A stretch of 64,000 nt of DNA, taken from contig NZ_BOPG01000051.1 of NCBI RefSeq assembly GCF_016863635.1, positions 18,296 through 82,295 on the forward strand. The letters are read 5' to 3'. Positions 10,128 to 19,129 of the stretch are shown one piece after another. The position numbers were made by a program, and so were the translations under genes. The number at the start of each line of letters is the position of its first letter. The stretch's first letter is position 1. The notes under the pieces were generated by a model. The model saw only the letters and a program-made list of their open reading frames with translations. It was not told where the DNA came from and made no database searches. Source of the stretch: Virgisporangium aurantiacum. Lineage in GTDB: Bacteria > Actinomycetota > Actinomycetes > Mycobacteriales > Micromonosporaceae.

Positions 10128-10802
10128 ATGGACGGTCAACTCGAACAGGCCCTGCGCGACGGGTGGGCCAGCGCGTGCCAGCTGTACCAGCATCTCCAGA
10201 ACGGCGGTGACCTCACCGTCATGCCGCCCGGCGCGGTTCGGCTGGAGCCGGACGAGTTGCCGTACGCCGAAGCAGTGCTCGGCTATGCCCGCTACTACGG
10301 CATGTCGGTGACGTACGAGCGGAGCAGCATGTTCCTTCTGGGCTCGGCGACGTTCGTGGCCGCCGGGCTGGCCGCCAACGCGATCGCGAACTCGTCCGCG
10401 AAGTCGCGCGCGGCGGCGCAGGCCGCCACCCAGTGGCGCGATCACGCACACGTCCGGACGATCCTCACCAACAAACGCTTTCTGTGTGACTACGGCGGCC
10501 GGTGGTTGAGTTTCTGGCACGAGGGCATCGTCGAGTTCCAGGGCGACATGGCGCAGTTGCTGTTCGTGCTGCGCTATCAGGTCGGCGACCCGATGATGCT
10601 GCACGGCCCGGCCGCACCCTGGTTCGCGGTCAGTGTCGCGCACCTCGTTTACGGGCCAAGCGGTCTGCAACTTCCGGCCCTCGCCGCGCTGGCCCGCTCG
10701 GTTGCCGAGGCGAAGGCCGCCGTCCGCGACCGACGAATCATCAGCGGCGGGATCGTCCCCGGCAGCCGGTCCGACGGTCCCCCGGCGCTGCCACCGGCCT
10801 AG
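10128..10802 (+). CDS. Conserved hypothetical protein, third gene of kinase/ABC operon
   Basis: I do not recognise a named family. The 224-residue product begins 12 bases after the transporter stop, behind GAGAGGAG, so it is probably co-transcribed. A short hydrophobic stretch lies at about residues 66-86 (MFLLGSATFVAAGLAANAIA). The following region (RTILTNKRFLCDYGGRWLSF) resembles proteins that describe a nucleic-acid- or lipid-responsive PH-like fold, but this is too weak to name. The context suggests an accessory or substrate protein of the kinase-FHA pair. Confidence 0.75.
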   Translation: MDGQLEQALRDGWASACQLYQHLQNGGDLTVMPPGAVRLEPDELPYAEAVLGYARYYGMSVTYERSSMFLLGSATFVAAGLAANAIANSSAKSRAAAQAATQWRDHAHVRTILTNKRFLCDYGGRWLSFWHEGIVEFQGDMAQLLFVLRYQVGDPMMLHGPAAPWFAVSVAHLVYGPSGLQLPALAALARSVAEAKAAVRDRRIISGGIVPGSRSDGPPALPPA

Positions 10803-10907
10803 CAGCGTCTGCTTCGGAAGACCGGTGACGGTGCCGCGATCGGAACGGAATGGAACGCAATGGAACGCCTGTCTGGTGACCGTTGACCAGAGAAAGGTGG
10901 ATCTCGT

Positions 10908-11411
10908 ATGCGAAGAACACTTCTCGGCGCGCTCGTCGCGTTGCTGGCCGGCGTGACCGCCGGCATCGTGGTACTTCCGGGCACCTCCTACGCCGCGAGC
11001 GGCTTCACCACGACGGCGGGAAGCTTCCAGTCGTCGAACAACGTGTGGGAGGCGCCGCTGCCGAGCGACTGGCGGATCGGCGACTGCACGATGCTGGGCG
11101 GCTACACCCCGACCGGCTCACCGTTCGACATGCGGAGCAAGGCACGGATTTCGATTCCCGACGGCTCCGGCCAGACCTGGGTGTACATCTTCGAGGCGAC
11201 GCGGACCGCCAACTCGCCCACCGACGTGTGGTGGACGACGCTGCGGTTCTACACCGCTTTCGGCACCCTGATCCTGACCACTCCCAACATCCCGGGAGCC
11301 CAGATGACCAGGACCAACCAGATATACCTCGCCGACGCGGGGGTACCGGTCGTCATCGACCCGCAGTTGTACCCGCTCATCTCCTACGTCACGTGGTCAT
11401 CGTCCTGCTGA
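10908..11411 (+). CDS. Small secreted protein of unknown function
   Basis: The 167-residue product has a clear Sec signal peptide (MRRTLLGALVALLAG, then a cut near SYAAS). The mature part of about 135 residues is rich in Trp, Thr and Ser and has cysteines at both ends (IGDC and the final SSSC), suggesting a disulfide-closed beta fold. The ATG follows AGAAAGGTGG with normal spacing. The stop lies 28 bases inside the convergent histidine kinase gene, so the 3' ends overlap. No catalytic motif was found. Confidence 0.8.
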   Translation: MRRTLLGALVALLAGVTAGIVVLPGTSYAASGFTTTAGSFQSSNNVWEAPLPSDWRIGDCTMLGGYTPTGSPFDMRSKARISIPDGSGQTWVYIFEATRTANSPTDVWWTTLRFYTAFGTLILTTPNIPGAQMTRTNQIYLADAGVPVVIDPQLYPLISYVTWSSSC

Positions 11412-12787
11412 ACGGGAAGCTGCACGGTGAGCGTCGCCGGACCGGTCACCCGAACCGTGCCGCCGAGGCGGGTCACGACGCCCCGCACGATGGCGAGGCC
11501 GAGCCCGGCGCCATGCTCGGCCGGGCCGTCGGGGCGGTCGCGGGCCGGATCGAGGCGCACGAAGCGACCGAAGACCCGCTCGCGATCCGCCTCGGGGATG
11601 CCCGGGCCGTCGTCGGTCACGGTCAGCACAGCGGTCCTGTCCGTCGTGGTCAGTTCCACGGCAACGTGACGCTGTGCGTGCCGTACGGCGTTGTCGAGCA
11701 GGTTGCGGACGACGCGGCTCAGGTCGAGCTCCGCGCCCCGGACGAACACCGGCCCGGTGTCGGGCAGGGTTATCCTCGCCGAGCCGGCGTGGGTGCGCTC
11801 GCCGACCTGTTCGGCGACGATGCCGGCGAGGTCGACCACCGGAAAGCGGTCGACGCGGCCGGCCGTCGGCGCGTCGGGGCCGAGGCGGGCGAGCAGCAAC
11901 AGGTCGTCGGCGAGCTGCTGGAGCCGGCCGGTGTCGGCGAGGGCGGCGCGCACCACGGCGGGCCAGTCGCGGCGCTCCGGATGGGCCAGCGCGATCTCCA
12001 GGGAGCTGCGCAGCGTGGCCAGCGGCGTTCGCAGCTCGTGCGACGCGTCGGAGACGAACCGGCGCTGCTCGGCCAGCGCCTGCTGGAGCCGTTCGAGGGT
12101 GGCGTGCCGAAGCCCGCGTCCGGCCGCGAACCAGGCTACGGCGGTGACGAACAGCACCGCGACGGGCAGCGTCCACGCGGCAGTGCGGGTGACCGACGCG
12201 ACGGCGGTGTCGGCCGCCTGCGGTGAACGCACCACGTACACGGTGAAGCGTTGCGCGGGTTGCGGCGGCTGGTCGGGAGCCGAGGCACCGGTGGGCACGA
12301 GGAACTCGCGGACGAGGTCGGCGGGCACGATCTCGGTGACACTCGTGGCCACCGACAGCGTGCGCGGGGTCATCGACAGGTCGGCGTAGTACGGGTCGGG
12401 GCCGGCGGTCCACGCGGGTAACCGGACGGGTTTCATGCGGACTTCGTAGTCCGCCTGGTCGCCGGGAGCGGCCGGCAGCGGCGCGCCGCCGAGCGGCCCG
12501 TTGCCGGAGAACATGCCGGTCCGGAACCAGACCCGGCCGTCCGCGCCGACGATGGCGTACGACGCGCCGGAGTCGAGCGAATGGGTCTGCCGGCTCACCC
12601 GCACCGCGAGCAGGTCGGCGTCCCGCTTCGCCGCCTCGACGGCGCTGCGCCCCAGGTCCCGCTCCACCGCGCCGCGGACGAGAAAGCCGCCGGCGGCGAA
12701 CACGGCCAGGGTGGCAAGCGCCGCGCCGAGCGCCGCGCGGGTGCGCACGGAGAAGAGCCGGCGCCACAGACGGGACCCGTCACGCAT
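11384..12787 (-). CDS. Sensor histidine kinase (OmpR-system partner)
   Basis: The 467-residue product has two transmembrane helices (about residues 18-38 and 170-190) around a periplasmic sensor of about 130 residues. HisKA carries SDASHELRTPLATLRSS, and the ATPase domain has N box NLLDNAVRHA, G1 DDGPGIPE and G2 GAGLGLAIV, so all catalytic boxes are intact. Start was chosen at ATG 12787, whose codon overlaps the response-regulator stop; an upstream in-frame extension lies inside that gene. With the regulator it forms a two-gene operon. The sensed signal is unknown. The 3' end overlaps the convergent secreted-protein gene. Confidence 0.93.
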   Translation of the reverse strand: MRDGSRLWRRLFSVRTRAALGAALATLAVFAAGGFLVRGAVERDLGRSAVEAAKRDADLLAVRVSRQTHSLDSGASYAIVGADGRVWFRTGMFSGNGPLGGAPLPAAPGDQADYEVRMKPVRLPAWTAGPDPYYADLSMTPRTLSVATSVTEIVPADLVREFLVPTGASAPDQPPQPAQRFTVYVVRSPQAADTAVASVTRTAAWTLPVAVLFVTAVAWFAAGRGLRHATLERLQQALAEQRRFVSDASHELRTPLATLRSSLEIALAHPERRDWPAVVRAALADTGRLQQLADDLLLLARLGPDAPTAGRVDRFPVVDLAGIVAEQVGERTHAGSARITLPDTGPVFVRGAELDLSRVVRNLLDNAVRHAQRHVAVELTTTDRTAVLTVTDDGPGIPEADRERVFGRFVRLDPARDRPDGPAEHGAGLGLAIVRGVVTRLGGTVRVTGPATLTVQLPVQQDDDHVT

Positions 12788-13460
12788 CGGGCGCCATCCG
12801 ATACCCGGCGCCGCGTACGGTCTCGATGCTGCGCCGCCCGGGCGAGCCGGTGACATCGAGCTTCCGTCGCAGCCCGCCGATGTAGACCTCGACGATGTTG
12901 ACATCGCCGTCGTCGCCGCGCTCCCAGACCTCGTCCAGGATCTCGCTCTTCGCGACGACCCGGCCGGGTTGGCGGGCGAGACATTCGAGGACCGCGAACT
13001 CCTTGCTGGTCAACGGGATCTCGGTGCCGCGCAGGCGGCACCGCTTCGTCGTCACGTCGAGGTGCAGATCGCCGACCGTGACCGTCGAGGCCCGGGCGGC
13101 GCCGCCGCGGCGCAGCAGCGCGCGCAGCCGGGCGAGCAGGACCACGTACGAGAACGGCTTGGTGAGGTAGTCGTCGGCGCCGGTGTCGAGCGCCTCCGCC
13201 TCGTCGTACTCGCCGTCCTTCGCGGTGAGCATGAGGATCGGCACCGTGCTGCCGTCGCGGCGCAGGCGCGCGCAGACCTGGTAGCCGTTGAGCCGCGGCA
13301 GCAGCAGGTCGAGCACCATCGCGTCGTACGGAAATCGGCGTGCGAGCAGCAGCCCGGTCATCCCGTCGCCGGCCGTGTGAACGGTGTAGCCGTCGGCTTC
13401 CAGCCCGTCGCGGAGGTTCTCCGCAAGGCGTGCCTCGTCTTCCACCACGAGTATCCGCAT
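12780..13460 (-). CDS. OmpR-family response regulator
   Basis: A 226-residue two-domain regulator. The receiver domain has the acidic pocket (VVEDEA), phospho-acceptor Asp51 in VLDLLLP and the conserved Lys in TKPFSY. The winged helix follows at about 130-222 (LTSKEFAVLECLARQPGRVV, then VYIGGLRRKL). It is the first gene of a two-gene operon with the histidine kinase. The 194 bases upstream contain no other gene. Confidence 0.95.
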   Translation of the reverse strand: MRILVVEDEARLAENLRDGLEADGYTVHTAGDGMTGLLLARRFPYDAMVLDLLLPRLNGYQVCARLRRDGSTVPILMLTAKDGEYDEAEALDTGADDYLTKPFSYVVLLARLRALLRRGGAARASTVTVGDLHLDVTTKRCRLRGTEIPLTSKEFAVLECLARQPGRVVAKSEILDEVWERGDDGDVNIVEVYIGGLRRKLDVTGSPGRRSIETVRGAGYRMAPDA

Positions 13461-13654
13461 GACGCAGAGCGTGCCAGAGCGACGGCGGCCAACCCTGAAC
13501 GCGGTTTCAGGATTCGGTCAGCGGGTCGGGCAGATGTCGCGGGTCACCTGCCAGCGGTGCCGCCATCGAGGTGCCGCCGAGGGTGTTGGTGGCGAGGTCG
13601 CTCGTGTGCCAACTCACCGTCGCTTCACCCGCGGTTCCTTCGGGCGACGATTGG

Positions 13655-14401
13655 TCACATCCTGGCTCTCAACACGTCGAACTCGCAGCCCGGCGCGAAC
13701 GGGTCGAAGCCGTGCTCGATCAGCCAGCGGGCCGCCCGCAGGCTCCGCAGTGACCACCACGCGTGGATCACCTCGATGTCGACGTCGGCGCCGTAGCCGG
13801 CGATGACGTCGCCGAGGTGCTCCTCGTGGCCGAGCGTCAGGCTGGCGAGATCGTTGAGGGCGTCGCCCTGAGACGCCTCGGACCAGTCGATCACCCCGGT
13901 GACCTCGTCACCGGTGACGAACACGTGGGCGATCTGCATGTCGCCGTGCGTGAACACCGGAGTCGACGGCCGTAGCGCGGCCTCGGCGACCTCGCGGTTG
14001 CGCTTGACCAGATCGGCGGGAAGGAGGCCGTTCGCGACCAGCAGTTCGCACTCGCGGTCGAGCATCTCGGCGTTCTCCTCGGGGCTGGGACTGTGCCACG
14101 GCGGCAGCGGCGCGTGGTGCAGCGTCCGTAGAGCGGCACCCGCCGCGGCCCACGCCGCCGGCGACGCGGGCGACGGCTTGCCCAGGACGCCGAGGGTCGT
14201 ACCCGGGACGGCGGAGATCGCGAGGACGTTCGGCTGGCGCCACAGGACCTCCGGGGTCGGGATCGGCGCCAGCGCGATCGCCTCGACCTCGACGTCGATG
14301 CGCCGCTGATCGGAGTCGACCTTCAGGAACACATCGCCGACGCGCAACGTCGCGCGCTCGTCGTGGGCGACGACGACCTTGACCTCATCCACGTCGGGCA
14401 T
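13655..14401 (-). CDS. APH-like phosphotransferase
   Basis: The 248-residue product has the kinase-like fold of the aminoglycoside/choline phosphotransferase superfamily: a lysine strand near DVFLKVDS, catalytic loop THGDMQIAHVFV and metal-binding VIDWSEA. The Asn normally five residues after the catalytic Asp is His here, as in some uncharacterised subfamilies. It is shorter than classical aminoglycoside phosphotransferases, so resistance should not be assumed. ATG 14401 fits the domain start; the upstream extension to 14590 would cross the cellulase promoter. It is divergent from the GH9 gene, sharing a 177-base intergenic region. Confidence 0.8.
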   Translation of the reverse strand: MPDVDEVKVVVAHDERATLRVGDVFLKVDSDQRRIDVEVEAIALAPIPTPEVLWRQPNVLAISAVPGTTLGVLGKPSPASPAAWAAAGAALRTLHHAPLPPWHSPSPEENAEMLDRECELLVANGLLPADLVKRNREVAEAALRPSTPVFTHGDMQIAHVFVTGDEVTGVIDWSEASQGDALNDLASLTLGHEEHLGDVIAGYGADVDIEVIHAWWSLRSLRAARWLIEHGFDPFAPGCEFDVLRARM

Positions 14402-14507
14402 TGTCGCGGCGATGATCACCGACGTCACCCGATTTACATCCGTGGGCCGGAAATGCACCGTGGTCCCGGTGGCCTCATGATCCGGGGCCGGGTATCGATC
14501 GACTTGA

Positions 14508-14536
14508 TTGACACCGATCAATCGGCTGGTGACAAT
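14508..14536 (+). promoter_or_regulatory. Predicted sigma-70 type promoter of the cellulase gene
   Basis: A perfect -35 box TTGACA (14508-14513) is followed after 17 bases by GACAAT (14531-14536), four of six matches to the -10 consensus. Transcription would start near 14543, at the left edge of the 14-bp operator and about 36 bases before the GTG start. Confidence 0.65.
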
Positions 14537-14543
14537 CGTGCCG

Positions 14544-14557
14544 TGGGAGCGCTCCCA
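14544..14557. promoter_or_regulatory. CebR/CelR-type operator, 14-bp palindrome
   Basis: The sequence TGGGAGCGCTCCCA is a perfect palindrome identical to the known operator of the LacI-family cellulase repressors CelR (Thermobifida) and CebR (Streptomyces). These release DNA on binding cello-oligosaccharides. It sits directly downstream of the -10 box and 21 bases before the GH9 start, where bound repressor would block initiation. No cebR-like gene is in the window. Confidence 0.88.
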
Positions 14558-14578
14558 CCCCCGGTTGGAAGGACCCCT

Positions 14579-17500
14579 GTGAATCCACATCGACGGCGAC
14601 GGGTCACCGCCTCACTCGCGGTAGGCGCCGCTGCGACCCTCGCGCTGAACTTCCTGACAGCTGTGCCTGCCTCCGCCGAGCCGGTCCAGCACATCCCCAA
14701 CGGCACCTTCACCTCCGGCACCACCGGCTGGTGGTCCACCGACAACGCGCCCATCTCGGTCGTCGACGGCCGGCTCTGCGCTCAGATCCCCGGCGGGACC
14801 GCCAACGCCTGGGACGTCAGTCTCGGCCACAACGGTGTGCCACTGATCGACGGGGCCGCATACGCCCTCAGCTTCCGCGCGTCGGCCAGCAGAGCGGTCA
14901 CCGTACGGGCAAACGTCCAGCTCAACGAGGCGCCGTACACCACGGCACTGTCGCAGGCCGTCGCCCTCACCGCCGAAGCGCAGACCTTCGAGTACGAGTT
15001 CACCGGCGGCCTGGACTCGTCCAACGGCACGTTGACCTTCCAGCTCGGCGGCAGCGCCGACGACTTCACCTTCTGCCTCGACGACGTCAGCCTCACCAGC
15101 GACGAGGCCGCGCCGCCGGACGGCCCGGAACAGATCGAGAACGGGGACTTCGCCGAGGGAACGGCGGGCTGGTACTCGTACGGCACCACCTCCACCGGCG
15201 TGGACGACGGGCGGCTGTGCTCGGCGGTGCCGGGCGGGCTGGCCAACCCCTGGGACGCCGGGATCGGGCAGAACGGGATCCCGCTGGTCGCGGGCTCGTC
15301 GTACACGTTCGCGTTCGACGCGTCCGCCGCGCCGGGAGCCACCGTCCGCGCGAACGTGCAGCTCGGCGCCGAGCCATACACCTCGTTCCTGTCCCGTGAC
15401 GTCGCGCTCACCGCGAGCCCACAGCACTTCGAGTACACCTTCACCGCCTCCGCGGACACCGACGCCGGCCAGGTCGCCTTCCAGGTGGGTGGCAACGCGG
15501 CGACGTACACGTTCTGCCTCGACAACGTCTCCCTGGTCGGCGGCGAGGAGGAGCCGCCCTACGTGCCGGAGACCGGGCCGCGGGTCCGGGTCAACCAGGT
15601 CGGCTACCTGCCCGCCGGACCGAAGAACGCGACGGTGGTCACCGACGCCACCGCTGCCCTCCCCTGGCAACTGAAGAACGCCGGTGGAAACGTGGTCGCC
15701 AGCGGCACCAGCACCCCGCGCGGTGTCGACGCCGCCTCCGGGCAGAACGTGCACAGCATCGACTTCGGCTCCTTCCGCACCGCCGGCAGCGGGTACACCC
15801 TGGTCGCCGACGGGCAGACCAGCCACCCGTTCGACATCTCCGGCACCGTCTACCAGCAGCTGCGCTCCGACGCCCTGCAGTTCTTCTACATCCAGCGCAG
15901 CGGCATCGCGATCGACGGCAACCTGGTCGGTGCGCAGTACGCGCGCCCCGCCGGTCACCTCGGCATTGCTCCCAACAAGGGTGACACCGACGTTCCGTGT
16001 CGCGCCAACGCCTGCGACTACCGGCTGGACGTCCGCGGCGGCTGGTACGACGCCGGCGACCACGGCAAGTACGTGGTCAACGGCGGCATCGCCGTGCAGC
16101 AGCTGATGAGCACCTTCGAGCGCACCAAGACCGCTGTCACCGCCGGGCACGGCGCCGCCCTGGCGGACAGCACGCTGCGGGTGCCCGAGCGCGGCAACCA
16201 GGTGCCGGACATCCTCGACGAGGCCCGCTGGGAACTGGAGTTCCTGATGCGGATGCAGGTCCCGGCCGGCAAGCCGTTCGCCGGGATGGCCCACCACAAG
16301 ATGCACGACGCCAACTGGACCGGCATCCCGATGCAACCCGAGGACGACCCCGAGCAGCGCGAACTGCAACCGGTGTCGACCGCAGCCACGCTCAACCTGG
16401 CGGCCACCACGGCGCAGTGCGCGCGGCTGTTCGCCCCCTACGACGCGACCTTCGCCGGCCGGTGCCTGAGCGTGGCCCGCACGGCATACGCCGCGGCGAA
16501 GGCGAACCCCGCCAAGATCGCCCAGGACCTCGGCGGCGGTGGCGGCGGGTACGGCGACAACGACGTCAGCGACGAGTTCTACTGGGCCGCCGCCGAGCTG
16601 TACCTGAGCACCGCCGAGCCGGCGTACCTGGCCGATGTACAGGCCAGCCCGCACCACACCGGCGACGTCTTCGCCGCCACCGGCTTCGGCTGGGGCAGCA
16701 CCGCCGCTCTCGGCCGGCTCGACCTCGCCACGGTGTCCAACCTGCTCCCGCAGAACGACCGGCAGCGCGTTCGGCAGTCGGTCGCGGACGCCGCCGACCG
16801 CTACCTGGCGACCCTGAAGGCGCAGGCGTACGGGCTGCCCATGCCGGGCAACGCGGGCAGCTACTTCTGGGGCGGGAACAGCAACATCCTCAACAACGTC
16901 CAGGTGCTGGCGACCGCGTTCGACCTGACCGGCGACGCGAAGTACCGGGACGGGGCGCTGCAGGGCGTCGACTATATTTTCGGCCGCAACGCGCTGAACC
17001 AGTCGTACGTCACCGGTTGGGGCGAGAAGTCCTCGCAGAACCAGCACAGCCGAATCTTCGCCAACCAGGCCGACGCCAGCCTGCCGCACCCGCCCGCGGG
17101 TTCGATCGCCGGCGGCGCCAACGCGGGCCTCGACGATCCCTTCGCCAGGGACCTGTTGGAGGGCTGCAAGCCGATGTTCTGCTACGTCGACCACATCGAG
17201 TCGTACGCGACGAACGAGGTGGCCATCAACTGGAACTCGGCACTCGCCTGGGTGTCGTCGTTCCTCGCCGATCAGGGCACCGGCCAGCCGGCCGCCGGCG
17301 TTTCGTGCGGCGCGACCTACACGAACTACGGTCCATGGCAGGGCGGCGGCGGCTTCACCGCCCAGATCACCCTGACCAACACCGGCACCACGACGATCGA
17401 CGGGTGGACCACCCGGTTCGCGTTCCTCGGCGGCCAGCGGGTGCGCGAGGCATGGTCGGCGACGGCAACCCAGGACGGCGCGACGGTGACCGTCAGGAAC

Positions 17501-17623
17501 ACCACCACCAACCTGCGGATCCAGCCGGGGCAGACGGTGTACTTCGGGTTCAACGCCACCACTCCCGGCGGCCCCAACCCCTCGCCGGAGCTGATCACCC
17601 TCAACGGATCTGCCTGCCGCTGA
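14579..17623 (+). CDS. Secreted multidomain GH9 endoglucanase (CBM4/9 x2, Ig-like, GH9, CBM2)
   Basis: The 1014-residue product has a signal peptide ending near PASAEP. Two tandem CBM4/9-type modules follow (about residues 36-175 and 182-322), then an Ig-like domain (about 334-420, RVNQVGYLPAGPK). The GH9 (alpha/alpha)6 catalytic domain (about 425-895) keeps the catalytic Asp motif GGWYDAGDHGK near 488-497 and the acid Glu in NEVAINWNS near 880. A CBM2 module closes the protein (908-1014, CGATYTNYGPW, ending SACR). It hydrolyses beta-1,4-glucan; the modules suggest crystalline and amorphous cellulose binding. GTG 14579 was chosen because GGAAGGA lies six bases upstream and the signal peptide starts there. 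A CebR-type operator precedes it. Confidence 0.95.
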   Translation: MNPHRRRRVTASLAVGAAATLALNFLTAVPASAEPVQHIPNGTFTSGTTGWWSTDNAPISVVDGRLCAQIPGGTANAWDVSLGHNGVPLIDGAAYALSFRASASRAVTVRANVQLNEAPYTTALSQAVALTAEAQTFEYEFTGGLDSSNGTLTFQLGGSADDFTFCLDDVSLTSDEAAPPDGPEQIENGDFAEGTAGWYSYGTTSTGVDDGRLCSAVPGGLANPWDAGIGQNGIPLVAGSSYTFAFDASAAPGATVRANVQLGAEPYTSFLSRDVALTASPQHFEYTFTASADTDAGQVAFQVGGNAATYTFCLDNVSLVGGEEEPPYVPETGPRVRVNQVGYLPAGPKNATVVTDATAALPWQLKNAGGNVVASGTSTPRGVDAASGQNVHSIDFGSFRTAGSGYTLVADGQTSHPFDISGTVYQQLRSDALQFFYIQRSGIAIDGNLVGAQYARPAGHLGIAPNKGDTDVPCRANACDYRLDVRGGWYDAGDHGKYVVNGGIAVQQLMSTFERTKTAVTAGHGAALADSTLRVPERGNQVPDILDEARWELEFLMRMQVPAGKPFAGMAHHKMHDANWTGIPMQPEDDPEQRELQPVSTAATLNLAATTAQCARLFAPYDATFAGRCLSVARTAYAAAKANPAKIAQDLGGGGGGYGDNDVSDEFYWAAAELYLSTAEPAYLADVQASPHHTGDVFAATGFGWGSTAALGRLDLATVSNLLPQNDRQRVRQSVADAADRYLATLKAQAYGLPMPGNAGSYFWGGNSNILNNVQVLATAFDLTGDAKYRDGALQGVDYIFGRNALNQSYVTGWGEKSSQNQHSRIFANQADASLPHPPAGSIAGGANAGLDDPFARDLLEGCKPMFCYVDHIESYATNEVAINWNSALAWVSSFLADQGTGQPAAGVSCGATYTNYGPWQGGGGFTAQITLTNTGTTTIDGWTTRFAFLGGQRVREAWSATATQDGATVTVRNTTTNLRIQPGQTVYFGFNATTPGGPNPSPELITLNGSACR

Positions 17624-17631
17624 GATGGGAC

Positions 17632-17665
17632 ACCGGCCCGGTCGGCATCCGCCGGCCGGGCCGGT
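17632..17665 (+). terminator. Terminator hairpin after the cellulase gene
   Basis: ACCGGCCCGG and CCGGGCCGGT form a perfect 10-bp stem with a 14-base loop, starting 8 bases after the GH9 stop. There is no T-tract, as is usual in actinomycetes. From its end to the riboswitch near 17990 (about 325 bases) I see no gene. Confidence 0.65.
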
Positions 17666-17989
17666 ATCGCACGGCGAGGAGTTGCACCCCCCTCGGCTCG
17701 GACCGCCGGTGGTAGGCCAGCAGCCTGGGCCGGTGCCCCCGCCAGGAGCAGATGCCAGCCACCAGCCCCGCCGGTACGACTTTTCGATCCCTACCGCGGT
17801 GAGCACCGGCGCCGCCGAGGACTCGGCGCCCGTGCTCGGGGTGGCGACATCCACCTCGCTGCGGGATAGCGGCTCGTGTCGACTGGCTGGCGTTGCGTAG
17901 CGGTTGGGCACCGGGAGTGCACCGTCGGCCCGACGTCCGTTAACCTGGCCCACGGCTACGCCTTCGGTGGCGCCCCCGCCCCCGGTGCC

Positions 17990-18121
17990 GGTGGTAGCTG
18001 CCGCCCAATCGCCCGCGGGCGAGCCGGGGACCCGAGCACATCGGGGTGAATCCGCGCAAGCGGTAGGGACACCTTCCGTCCCGAACCCGTCAGCTAACCC
18101 GGTCGGCGGCCGAGGGAAGGA
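17990..18121 (+). ncRNA. ydaO-type cyclic di-AMP riboswitch
   Basis: The region carries, in order, the conserved blocks of actinobacterial ydaO riboswitches: GAGCCGGGGACCCGAGCAC (about 18020-18038), CGGGGTGAATCCGCGC, GTAGGGACACC with CCGTCCCGAACCCGTCAGCT, then AACCCGGTCGGCGGC and GGGAAGGA at 18113-18121. These RNAs bind c-di-AMP and usually act as off-switches of cell-wall hydrolase, Rpf and NlpC/P60 genes, matching the gene that starts 14 bases downstream. The 5' limit is approximate. An open frame through this segment is not coding. Confidence 0.85.
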
Positions 18122-18134
18122 ACAGTTGTACCGA

Positions 18135-19121
18135 ATGGTGACCGACAAACGCAGTCGGCGATGGTGGCTGGTCGCGGTGCTTCCCGCGATTCTGGCGGTG
18201 TTCTTCGCGACTCCCGCCGCCGCCGAACCGGATGAGAACGGCGGTACCCCGGACGCGCTGAGGGCGGCCCTTGACTCCGCCAACCGCGGCTACGTCGACG
18301 CGCGAAACGCCCTCGACGCATCCCGGGCGCGGCAGGCGGAGCTCACCGCGAAGATCGCCGAGACCCAACAGCGTGTGGACGCGCTATCAGTAACCACGCG
18401 CGAACTGTTCGTGGCGGCCTACCGCAACAACGGCTTGGCGACCACCGCGCAGCTGCTGTCCAGCGTCTCGACCGATCAGTTCATCGACCGGGCCACCGCC
18501 GCCAACTCCATGGCGCTACAGAACTCGAAGAGAATTCGGGCCTACAACCAGCTGAACCGGGAGTTGAACGAGCAGAAGAAGTCGCTCGACGCCGAGGTCG
18601 CCGTACAGGAGCAGCAGCTGGCCCTGATGGAGAAGAAGAAAAAGGAGGCGGAGGCGGCGGTCGGCGGTGCCGGTCAGGCGTCCGCGGGATCCGGGCCGAA
18701 GGTTCCGGCGGGTCCCGGCGGGAAGTCCGGCGGATGCAACACCAAGGACCCGTCCGGAACAGGCGGCTGCGTCACCAACGTGCTGCTCTACGCCTACAAC
18801 CAGACGAAGGCGGCCGGCTTCGACCATTACGTGTCGTGCTACCGCAGCCAGCAGGACGGCGGTGAGCACCCGAAGGGTCGCGCCTGCGACTGGGCCGCCA
18901 ACGCGAAGGGCTTCGCCGGCGTCGCCTCAGGGGCGGACAAGGACTACGGCGAGAGGCTTGCGAACTTCTACATCGCCAATGCGAAGGCGCTCAACGTCCT
19001 GTACGTCATCTGGTTCAAGCGGATCTGGCAGACCGCGACGGGAAGCTGGAAGACGTACGGTGGCCAGTGCGGTAGTCCGAGCTGCGACCACACCAATCAC
19101 GTGCATCTATCAGTGAACTGA
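18135..19121 (+). CDS. Secreted coiled-coil cell-wall protein with M15-like (VanY/ARB_07466-type) C-terminal domain
   Basis: The 328-residue product has a signal peptide (MVTDKRSRRWWLVAVLPAI, cut near AAAEP). A coiled coil of about 140 residues follows, similar to the N-terminal regions of RipA/CwlO-type hydrolases. After a Gly/Pro-rich linker, the C-terminal domain (about 205-328) has EHPKGRACDWA and NHVHLS, matching the HxxGxAxD and HxH zinc-ligand motifs of the M15/hedgehog peptidase fold. It probably cleaves or binds peptidoglycan stem peptides. Start is ATG 18135; TTG 18126 is an alternative nearer the AAGGA. It lies under a c-di-AMP riboswitch, as expected for wall-remodelling genes. 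Confidence 0.85.
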   Translation: MVTDKRSRRWWLVAVLPAILAVFFATPAAAEPDENGGTPDALRAALDSANRGYVDARNALDASRARQAELTAKIAETQQRVDALSVTTRELFVAAYRNNGLATTAQLLSSVSTDQFIDRATAANSMALQNSKRIRAYNQLNRELNEQKKSLDAEVAVQEQQLALMEKKKKEAEAAVGGAGQASAGSGPKVPAGPGGKSGGCNTKDPSGTGGCVTNVLLYAYNQTKAAGFDHYVSCYRSQQDGGEHPKGRACDWAANAKGFAGVASGADKDYGERLANFYIANAKALNVLYVIWFKRIWQTATGSWKTYGGQCGSPSCDHTNHVHLSVN

Positions 19122-19129
19122 CCAGGTTC

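Noticed and set aside
13655..14401. Aminoglycoside resistance gene
   Set aside because: Only the general APH fold is supported; the Asn of the catalytic loop is replaced and no resistance-specific motif is seen.
17904..18134. 77-residue N-terminal extension of the peptidase-like gene
   Set aside because: It runs through the riboswitch and would put a signal peptide in mid-protein.
14612..18283. Very long reverse-strand frame opposite the cellulase
   Set aside because: It mirrors the GC3-rich codons of the real gene, has no domain and crosses the operator and terminator.
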